Shown here in pieces: positions 1-5,466 of a stretch of DNA of 17,451 nucleotides. The notes beneath the pieces are model-generated. The model was not told where the DNA came from. It made no database searches and saw only the letters and a program-made list of their open reading frames with translations. The stretch comes from Lawsonibacter sp. (lineage in GTDB: Bacteria; Bacillota; Clostridia; Oscillospirales; Oscillospiraceae): positions 1 to 17,451 of the forward strand of contig JAAWLY010000023.1 of assembly GCA_022798155.1 (NCBI GenBank), read 5' to 3'. The stretch's first letter is position 1. The number at the start of each line of letters is the position of its first letter. The translations under genes and the position numbers were made by a program.

Positions 1-809
1 GCCAGCAGCTTGCGCATGTTCTCGGCCACCAGCATCTGGCCCTTCTGGCCGCGCACCTGATGGATGCGGGGGTCGAAGGCGTTGCGCAGGCCGGTGAGGG
101 CCTCGAAGTCCATAGAGCCGATGACGTCGCCCAGCTGGGCGGCGCAGATGGTGTCATACAGAGCCAGGGAGCCCACGGAAGTCATAGCCTGGGTGCCGTT
201 GGTCATGCCCAGTCCCTCTTTGCACACCAGGGTGTCCAGAGTGGTAATGCCCGCCTTGGCCATGGCCTCGGCGCCGGACATCAGCTGGCCCTGGTAGTAG
301 GCCTGGCCCTTGCCCAGCAGGGGCAGGGTCATATGGGCCAGGGGGGCCAGGTCGCCGGAGGAGCCCAAGGAGCCCTTCTGGGGCACCCAGGGGTGGACGC
401 CCTTATTGAGCATCTCAATCATCATCTCCACCAGCAGGGGGCGCACGCCGGACACGCCGCCGCACAGGGCGTTGGCACGAAGCAGCAGCATACCCCGGAC
501 CACCTCTTCGGCGTAGGGCTCGCCCGCACCGGTGCAGTGGCTGAGGATCAGATTGGTGGACAGCTGGTTGCTCATCTCCTCGGGGACGGCCACCTTCTGG
601 AAGTCGCCGAAGCCGGTGGTAATGCCGTAGGCCACCCGGCCCTCCCCGGCGATCTTCTCGGCCAGGGCCCGGGACTTTTTCATGGCCTCCAGGGCGGAGT
701 CGGCCAGCTCCACTGTGGTGTTGTACCGGGCCACAGCCACAAAACTCTCCAACGTCAAGCTGTGGCCATCCAGAACGACATGCTTGATAGCAGAAGGATT
801 CATAATCAT
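1..809 (-). CDS. hutH: Histidine ammonia-lyase, N-terminal 269 residues (cut by window edge)
   Basis: HutH removes ammonia from L-histidine to give trans-urocanate, the first step of histidine breakdown in the cytoplasm. The visible part runs to residue 269 of a usual length of about 500, and the C-terminal half lies beyond the left edge. Y61 (in YGITTGFG), H91 (in NLILSHCTG) and the cofactor tripeptide at 150-152 are all offset by exactly 8 from Tyr53, His83 and 142-144 of the Pseudomonas putida enzyme. That argues for histidine rather than phenylalanine or tyrosine as substrate. The motif GLGMTNGTQ around residue 204 is also family-typical. The MIO cofactor tripeptide reads Ser-Ser-Gly instead of the usual Ala-Ser-Gly. 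The start at 809 has GAGGT 8 bases upstream; a second in-frame ATG at 803 is possible but further from that site. It is the third gene of a minus-strand operon after the antiporter and PH-like genes. Confidence 0.95.
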   Translation of the reverse strand, partial: MIMNPSAIKHVVLDGHSLTLESFVAVARYNTTVELADSALEAMKKSRALAEKIAGEGRVAYGITTGFGDFQKVAVPEEMSNQLSTNLILSHCTGAGEPYAEEVVRGMLLLRANALCGGVSGVRPLLVEMMIEMLNKGVHPWVPQKGSLGSSGDLAPLAHMTLPLLGKGQAYYQGQLMSGAEAMAKAGITTLDTLVCKEGLGMTNGTQAMTSVGSLALYDTICAAQLGDVIGSMDFEALTGLRNAFDPRIHQVRGQKGQMLVAENMRKLL

Positions 810-866
810 AAAGACTTACCTCACTTTTATATTTTCGGCCCAAGCCGTCTGTTGACAAATTAGGAT

Positions 867-899
867 GGCCCCCAAAGGGTAGGGGTCCCTCTGGGGGCC
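867..899 (-). other. Intercistronic hairpin upstream of hutH
   Basis: Arms 867-879 and 887-899 form a 13-bp stem around a 7-base loop. In minus-strand RNA the only non-Watson-Crick pair is a G-U wobble, while the plus-strand version has an A-C mismatch there, so the structure favours minus-strand transcripts. It lies in the 98-base gap between the PH-like gene and hutH. It is not followed by a real U-run (the sequence after it is ATCCTAATTTG), so it may be an mRNA processing or stability element or a partial terminator that lowers hutH expression relative to the transporter. Confidence 0.6.
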
Positions 900-907
900 G
901 CAGATGG

Positions 908-1402
908 TCAGATTCCCTTGCTCTTGCGGGAGAAACCGTCAGAGCGGGGATTGTCGGTTGCCTGGCGCACCGGGACACCGGGGTGCTCCTCCCGGGCCAG
1001 AACCAAAATCTTTTCGGTGTCGGGCCGGGTGAAGAAAAAGCGTTTGCTGGCGCTGCCACGGCCGAAGTGGAGGGCGATAAGTTCCGGGTGGTTCCGGTCC
1101 TCCACCACAATGGCGTTGATCTCCGCCCAGGGCCAGAAGTTATAGTTGGTGGTAATTTTCATCTGGTAGAAAATCTCCAGCCCCCGCCGGGTAACCGCCA
1201 CGTCCTTTTTCGACAGCAGGGTGATGGCGTAGAGCGCGCCGAAGATCAGGGCGATCTTAAAGCGGGTGAAGATTCCGCCCACCAGCAGGAGGATCACCAT
1301 AGCCCAACAGCCGTAGATGACATAGGCCTTTCGGGGCTTCAGCTCCCTGGGGGTATAGATGGGGCCGGTCAGATCGGCCCAGGGGAGGGATGGCTTGCTC
1401 AC
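908..1402 (-). CDS. Small membrane protein with PH-like (YcxB-like) C-terminal domain, function unknown
   Basis: This is a 164-residue protein. Residues about 28-64 form two closely spaced hydrophobic helices (VIYGCWAMVILLLVGGIF, then IALIFGALYAITLL). The C-terminal part, about residues 66-150, is a beta-rich soluble region containing RGLEIFYQMKITTNYNFWPW and a second strand set around LIALHFGRG. That layout matches small bacterial proteins with two membrane helices and a pleckstrin-homology-like domain, but the family assignment rests on pattern only. The start is GTG at 1402, preceded by AAAGGA 8 bases upstream. The gene begins 27 bases after the antiporter stop and is followed by hutH, so it is probably co-transcribed with both. 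No catalytic motif is seen. It might be an accessory factor for the neighbouring transporter, which is a guess from position alone. Confidence 0.8.
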   Translation of the reverse strand: MSKPSLPWADLTGPIYTPRELKPRKAYVIYGCWAMVILLLVGGIFTRFKIALIFGALYAITLLSKKDVAVTRRGLEIFYQMKITTNYNFWPWAEINAIVVEDRNHPELIALHFGRGSASKRFFFTRPDTEKILVLAREEHPGVPVRQATDNPRSDGFSRKSKGI

Positions 1403-1429
1403 AGAATTTGTCCTTTCTTCGCGGGGAAA

Positions 1430-2968
1430 TCAGGCGCTGATCTTGGGAGCCTTGCCGGCGGCCCGGCGGGCCTCCAGAGCCTTCAGAGCCTTCTCGTGGG
1501 CCTCGGCGGGAGCCTTGGCAGGCTTGCCGGCCTTGGTCTTGCCCAGAATGTTGGTGTAGGAGCCGTCAGCCCAGAAGATGTTGCGGCCCATAAAGGCGGT
1601 GACGGCGGCGTAGATGGGGTTGAGCAGGTTCACAAAGGCGAAGGGGAAGTAGACAAAGGGGGACATACCTAGGGTAGTCTGCTGGTAAGCGCCGCAGCCC
1701 GTCCAGGGGAACATGACGGCCCACAGAGTGCCGCAGTCCTCCAGGGTGCGGGACATCATGTTCCGGCCCAGGCCCAGCTCGTCATATTTCTCCACATACA
1801 GGGGGGCGGGGACGCCGATGCCCAGGAACTGGTCGCACATGGTGGCATCACAGAACAGGGAGGTGAGCATGGTGGCCAGGACCAGGCTGCCCACCGAGTT
1901 CAGCTTCTCCTTCAGCTTGCCGAACAGGGCCTCGGTGCAGCCGCAGCGCTCCAGCGCGCCTCCGTAGGCTACGGCCAGCAGAATCAGGTTAATGGTCCAC
2001 ATGGTGTGGTCCATGCCGCCCCGGGTGAGCAGCGTCGCGGCCAGCTCGTTGCTGGACTCGAAGGTGTAGCCGTAGTGCAGCATGTCGAACAGGTCGCTCA
2101 GGCTGCCAACGCCCTGGAAGACGACGGCGAAGAGAACGCCGGTGCCCACCGAAATGGCGATGCCCACCAGACCGGGGAGACGCAGGACGCAGGCGCTGAT
2201 GACCACCAGAATGGGCAGCAGGAGGATGGGGCTCATGTTGAAGCCCTCGGCCAGGGCGGTCTGAAGGTCAGTAGCGACCTTGGGGTCATAGCTGCCGCCG
2301 CCGGTAGTGAAGCCAATGATGGTGTACAGGACGATGGCGATGACGAAGGTGGGGGCGGTGGAGGACACCATGGCGGTTACGTGGTCGAACAGGCCGGTCT
2401 CAGAGACGGCGGCGGCCAGGTTGGTGGTGTCGGACAGGGGGGAGAACTTGTCACCCACATAGGCGCCGGAGATGACCATACCGGCGGTGATGGCGGGGTT
2501 GATGCCAAGGCCAGCGCCAATGCCCAGCATAGCGATACCCATAGTGGCGGTAGCGGTCCAGGAGGAGCCGCAGGCCAGGCCCACGATGGCGCACAGGACA
2601 CAGCCGATGGGCAGGAACAGCTGGGGCGTGAGCAGGTTCAGGCCGTAGTAGATCAGGGCGGGGATGGTGCCCGACATGATGAAGGAGGCGACCAGCAGGC
2701 CCACTGTACACAGGATCAGGATGGCCTCCATAGTGGCGTTCAGCCGGTCAATCATGCCGGCCAGCATGTCGGAGAAGCTGTGGCCGCAGATGCAGCCGAT
2801 GATGCAGGCTACCACAATGGCAACGGCCAGGGGCATGTGGGCGTCCTCGTAGTCGGTCTTGCCAATGAAGTGATAGAGCATCAGCCCGATCATCACCACG
2901 ATTGGGATGAGTGCCTCAACTACATTGGGCAGCCGCACGGCGCGGGTTTTGGATTCTTTCGTTGGCAT
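1430..2968 (-). CDS. NhaC-family Na+/H+ antiporter-like transporter, possible histidine-linked carrier
   Basis: A 512-residue polytopic inner-membrane protein with roughly eleven hydrophobic segments. NhaC-family signatures are clear: GSSWTATATMG at 134-144 and GDKFSPLSDTTN at 172-183, with the conserved Asp/Thr/Asn cluster. The family (TC 2.A.35) includes Na+/H+ antiporters and the malate/Na+-lactate antiporter MleN, so the real substrate need not be sodium alone. Here it leads an operon ending in hutH, which suggests import of histidine or exchange of a histidine product coupled to Na+ or H+; this is inferred from context. The ATG at 2968 has GAGGGG 7 bases upstream. The C-terminus is charged and Ala/Lys-rich, probably a cytoplasmic tail. 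The mRNA leader is about 120 bases and contains a predicted folded structure. Confidence 0.9.
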   Translation of the reverse strand: MPTKESKTRAVRLPNVVEALIPIVVMIGLMLYHFIGKTDYEDAHMPLAVAIVVACIIGCICGHSFSDMLAGMIDRLNATMEAILILCTVGLLVASFIMSGTIPALIYYGLNLLTPQLFLPIGCVLCAIVGLACGSSWTATATMGIAMLGIGAGLGINPAITAGMVISGAYVGDKFSPLSDTTNLAAAVSETGLFDHVTAMVSSTAPTFVIAIVLYTIIGFTTGGGSYDPKVATDLQTALAEGFNMSPILLLPILVVISACVLRLPGLVGIAISVGTGVLFAVVFQGVGSLSDLFDMLHYGYTFESSNELAATLLTRGGMDHTMWTINLILLAVAYGGALERCGCTEALFGKLKEKLNSVGSLVLATMLTSLFCDATMCDQFLGIGVPAPLYVEKYDELGLGRNMMSRTLEDCGTLWAVMFPWTGCGAYQQTTLGMSPFVYFPFAFVNLLNPIYAAVTAFMGRNIFWADGSYTNILGKTKAGKPAKAPAEAHEKALKALEARRAAGKAPKISA

Positions 2969-3009
2969 AAATGTACCCCTCTTTCTTATATATTCCTCTT
3001 CCTTCTTTG

Positions 3010-3083
3010 CGGGGCCCCGCCAGCTCTCCTTTTCCGGGAGGATGGTTTTCCTGGAAAAAGAGCCCCTCTCCAGCAGGGCCCCG
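3010..3083 (-). promoter_or_regulatory. Structured 5' leader of nhaC mRNA, candidate cis-regulatory RNA
   Basis: In the nhaC transcript the arms at 3076-3083 and 3010-3017 are perfectly complementary over 8 bases (CGGGGCCC with GGGCCCCG) and could close a multi-branch fold. Inside it, 3069-3073 pairs with 3051-3055 (CTGGA/TCCAG), and a weaker 4-bp hairpin forms from 3037-3040 and 3026-3029. The ribosome-binding region of nhaC begins only about 30 bases after the closing stem. This layout (a closing stem with two inner hairpins just before a transporter gene) resembles a riboswitch or protein-binding leader, but I do not recognise the consensus of any known class. Confidence 0.45.
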
Positions 3084-3094
3084 ATGTAAGAAGC

Positions 3095-3123
3095 ATTATA
3101 TCACAACCGATTGTTAAAATCAA
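3095..3123 (-). promoter_or_regulatory. Sigma-A promoter of the nhaC-PH-hutH operon
   Basis: On the minus strand, TTGATT (3118-3123) is followed after 17 bases by a perfect TATAAT (3095-3100). Transcription would start near 3088 and give a leader of about 120 bases before the nhaC ATG. Confidence 0.75.
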
Positions 3124-3134
3124 CAAAAAAATTA

Positions 3135-3157
3135 TACAAAAACGAAAGTTTGTTGTA
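3135..3157. promoter_or_regulatory. Dyad symmetry near the nhaC promoter, possible operator
   Basis: TACAAAAAC (3135-3143) and GTTTGTTGTA (3148-3157) form a 9-pair dyad around GAAA with a single unpaired G. It lies 11 bases upstream of the nhaC -35 element and overlaps a possible second promoter. This position suits an operator shared by the divergent hut and fhs units; the binding protein is unknown. Confidence 0.35.
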
Positions 3158-3322
3158 CAGTATCACGGTCTACTGCTGATGTGTTATTGCGTCGGTACAC
3201 TGCTTTGCAAAAGACCCCTTGCGGGACAGGGGATTGCTTCCGGCCGCGCCACACTTTTTTGTAAAACCCGCCTTTTACTTTATGAAAAAAAGTAATTGTC
3301 CCAATGTGAGAAAAAAATATTA

Positions 3323-3351
3323 TTTACGGAATCCACTTTGTGCGTTATAAT
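3323..3351 (+). promoter_or_regulatory. Sigma-A promoter of fhs
   Basis: TTTACG (3323-3328), a 17-base spacer and a perfect TATAAT (3346-3351) predict a start near 3358 and a leader of about 67 bases. The leader contains a 6-bp hairpin (CCGGAG 3366-3371 with CTCCGG 3378-3383) well upstream of the ribosome site, so it may protect the 5' end rather than block translation. Confidence 0.7.
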
Positions 3352-3424
3352 GAGGTCAGTAAACGCCGGAGGGAATGCTCCGGAGAAAACCACAAAATTT
3401 ACAGAAAGCAGGAGGCCCACCAAC

Positions 3425-5098
3425 ATGAGCATCAAATCTGACATCGAAATCGCCCAGGAGCACACCTCAAAGCGGATTACGGAGATTGCCGCCACCGCCG
3501 GCATCGACGAGAAATACCTGGAGATGTACGGCAACTACAAGGCCAAGATCGACTACAAGCTGCTCAATGAGACTACCGCTCCCGATGGCAAGCTGATCCT
3601 GGTCACCGCCATCACCCCCACCCCCGCCGGCGAGGGCAAGACCACCACCTCGGTGGGCCTGGCCGACGGCCTGCGCAAGATCGGCAAGAAGTCCGCCGTG
3701 GCTCTGCGGGAGCCCTCTCTGGGCCCGGTGTTCGGCGTGAAGGGCGGAGCCGCCGGCGGCGGCTACGCCCAGGTGGTGCCCATGGAGGACATCAACCTCC
3801 ACTTCACCGGCGATTTCCACGCCATCGGCGCGGCCAACAACCTGATGGCAGCTATGCTGGATAACCACATTCAGCAGGGCAACGCCCTGGGCATCGACGT
3901 GAAACAGATTACCTGGAAGCGGGCCGTGGACATGAACGACCGCCAGCTGCGCCACATTATCAACGGTCTGGGCGGCAAGATGCAGGGCGTTCCCCGCGAG
4001 GACGGGTTCGAGATCACCGTGGCCAGCGAGATTATGGCCGTGCTGTGCCTGTCCTCCTCCATCTCCGATTTAAAGGAGCGGCTGGGCAAGATGATCGTGG
4101 CCTACACCTATACCGGCAAGCCGGTTACCGCCCACGACCTCCACGCTGAAGGCGCGATGGCCGCTCTGCTCAAGGACGCCGTCAAGCCCAACCTGGTCCA
4201 GACCCTGGAGGGCACCCCCGCCTTTATCCACGGCGGCCCCTTCGCCAATATCGCCCACGGCTGCAACTCCGTCATGGCCACCCGCATGGCCCTGAAGGTG
4301 GCCGACTACGCTATCACCGAGGCCGGTTTCGCCGCTGACCTGGGCGCTGAGAAGTTCATCGACATCAAGTGCCGCAAGGCGGGGCTGAAACCCTCCGCCG
4401 TTGTGATTGTGGCCACTGTCCGGGCACTGAAATACCACGGCGGCGTGCCCAAGCCCGAGCTGAACAGCGAGAACCTGGAGGCTCTGGAGAAGGGCCTGCC
4501 CAACCTGCTCCAGCATGTGGACAACGTGAAGAACGTCTACGGCCTGCCCTGTGTGGTGGCCATCAACGCCTTCCCCACCGACACCAAGGCCGAGTTGGAC
4601 CTGGTAGAAAAGAAGTGCAACGAGCTGGGGGTCAACGTGGCTCTGTCCGAGGTGTGGGCCAAGGGCGGCGAGGGCGGCAAGGCCCTGGCCGAGGAGGTGG
4701 TCCGGCTGTGCGAGCAGCCCAGCCAGTTCTCCTTTGTCTACGACGAGAAGGCCCCCATTGAGGAGAAGCTGGACACCATCGTGAAGCGGGTGTATCACGG
4801 CGACAAGGTGGTCCTCACCCCCAACGCCAAGAAACAGGCCCAGCAGCTCACCGACCTGGGCTTTGGCGATCTGCCCATCTGCATGGCTAAGACCCAGTAC
4901 TCCTTCTCCGACAACGCCGCCCTGCTGGGCGCTCCCAAGGGCTTTGAGGTCACTGTCCGCAATCTGAAGGTGTGCGCCGGCGCCGGCTTTATCGTGGCCC
5001 TCACCGGCGACATCATGACCATGCCCGGTCTGCCCAAGGTCCCTGCCGCCGAAAAGATCGACGTGGACGAAAACGGCAAGATCACCGGCCTGTTCTAA
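3425..5098 (+). CDS. fhs: Formate-tetrahydrofolate ligase (10-formyl-THF synthetase)
   Basis: Fhs joins formate to tetrahydrofolate with ATP to make 10-formyl-THF. In amino-acid or purine fermenters it can run backwards to make ATP and formate. The protein is 557 residues, the normal family length. Key motifs are the ATP-binding loop TPTPAGEGKTTT (about 64-75), the family signature GVKGGAAGGGY (104-114) and VATVRALKYHGG in the middle third. The ATG at 3425 has a perfect AGGAGG 9 bases upstream; an upstream in-frame extension back to 3296 spans the promoter and is not real. The gene is divergent from the hut operon, whose pathway delivers a one-carbon group to tetrahydrofolate, so a functional link is plausible. 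Codon use is strongly biased to C/G endings, suggesting high expression. The 3' end is partly repeated 211 bases downstream. Confidence 0.97.
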   Translation: MSIKSDIEIAQEHTSKRITEIAATAGIDEKYLEMYGNYKAKIDYKLLNETTAPDGKLILVTAITPTPAGEGKTTTSVGLADGLRKIGKKSAVALREPSLGPVFGVKGGAAGGGYAQVVPMEDINLHFTGDFHAIGAANNLMAAMLDNHIQQGNALGIDVKQITWKRAVDMNDRQLRHIINGLGGKMQGVPREDGFEITVASEIMAVLCLSSSISDLKERLGKMIVAYTYTGKPVTAHDLHAEGAMAALLKDAVKPNLVQTLEGTPAFIHGGPFANIAHGCNSVMATRMALKVADYAITEAGFAADLGAEKFIDIKCRKAGLKPSAVVIVATVRALKYHGGVPKPELNSENLEALEKGLPNLLQHVDNVKNVYGLPCVVAINAFPTDTKAELDLVEKKCNELGVNVALSEVWAKGGEGGKALAEEVVRLCEQPSQFSFVYDEKAPIEEKLDTIVKRVYHGDKVVLTPNAKKQAQQLTDLGFGDLPICMAKTQYSFSDNAALLGAPKGFEVTVRNLKVCAGAGFIVALTGDIMTMPGLPKVPAAEKIDVDENGKITGLF

Positions 5099-5109
5099 GG
5101 CGGGCGTGG

Positions 5110-5227
5110 TCATAAGGGCGCGAGTGCGCCGTAAATTCGGAACAACACGGAGAATTTCCGGAGGGCGGGCTTTGCCCGCCCGAGGATTAAAATCATAAGG
5201 GCCCCCGCGCGGCATGGCCGCGTGGGG
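5110..5227. repeat. Cluster of three palindromes between fhs and its duplicated tail
   Basis: Three strong hairpins follow one another: GGCGC/GCGCC (5117-5130), GGGCGGGC/GCCCGCCC with a TTT loop (5163-5181), and an 11-bp stem with one G-U pair and an ATG loop (5203-5213 with 5217-5227). A 10-base direct repeat, TCATAAGGGC, occurs at 5110-5119 and 5194-5203, so the first two hairpins sit between identical short sequences. This has the look of a small REP- or MITE-like element with target duplication, but no transposase ends are recognised and the copy number in the genome is unknown. Confidence 0.55.
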
Positions 5228-5228
5228 A

Positions 5229-5308
5229 ACCATGTCCGGCCTGCCCAAAGTCCCTGCCGCTGAAAGATCGACGTGGACGAAAACGGCAAGATCACTGGCC
5301 TGTCCTGA
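5229..5308 (+). pseudogene. Frameshifted second copy of the 3' end of fhs
   Basis: These 80 bases align to 5018-5098 (the last codons and stop of fhs) with seven substitutions and one missing A (GAAAAG becomes GAAAG), about 90% identity. Four of the substitutions are silent third-position changes, the stop is TGA instead of TAA, and two changes replace Pro and Phe by Ser. The copy has no upstream coding sequence or ribosome site and is frameshifted, so it cannot make Fhs. The mainly silent pattern suggests it derives from a diverged fhs allele that was still coding when it drifted, rather than from drift of a non-coding duplicate. Confidence 0.8.
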
Positions 5309-5335
5309 TTTTCTCTTTTGATCTGGAGAAATGAT

Positions 5336-5378
5336 AGTCCCCGCCTCAGGCGCAAACCTGCGGCGGGGACTTCTTTTG
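5336..5378 (+). terminator. Rho-independent terminator of fhs
   Basis: AGTCCCCGCC (5336-5345) pairs perfectly with GGCGGGGACT (5362-5371). The stem continues inward after one mismatch as CAGG/CCTG around the loop CGCAAA and is followed by TCTTTTG. It lies beyond the duplicated fhs tail, so fhs transcripts would include the palindrome cluster. Confidence 0.85.
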
Positions 5379-5466
5379 CTGCTGGGGTATGGCCTATAGC
5401 GCGGTTTGTCAATCCCCGTTTTGTAACGCGGCGGAATGACGGCCATATTTCCACCGTCCATTTCTT

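Larger units (their letters stand above)
2969..3424. other. Divergent intergenic region between the hut operon and fhs (456 bases)
   Basis: No credible gene is present in this gap. It holds the minus-strand nhaC promoter and structured leader on the left, a dyad near 3135-3157, a weak hairpin (CCCCT 3215-3219 with AGGGG 3228-3232), and the plus-strand fhs promoter on the right. The middle part (about 3090-3350) is much richer in A and T than the flanking genes, as expected for a divergent control region. A second possible minus-strand -10 (TATAAT, complement of 3131-3136) lies upstream of the main nhaC promoter, with only a poor -35. Confidence 0.8.

Noticed and set aside
60..863. Long plus-strand reading frame opposite hutH
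   Set aside because: It is the antisense of hutH, with Gly/His/Gln-rich low-complexity translation and no ribosome site; the minus strand has clear active-site motifs.
2006..3295. 429-codon plus-strand reading frame opposite nhaC
   Set aside because: The translation is Gly/Asp/His-rich nonsense and continues through the intergenic control region; the minus strand encodes an obvious transporter.
3296..3424. Upstream extension of Fhs by 43 residues
   Set aside because: This stretch contains the fhs promoter and leader. The perfect AGGAGG at 3410-3415 supports the ATG at 3425.
4070..5461. 463-codon minus-strand reading frame opposite fhs
   Set aside because: A GC-rich antisense shadow of fhs. 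It runs through the duplicated tail and terminator, which explains its repeated segments.
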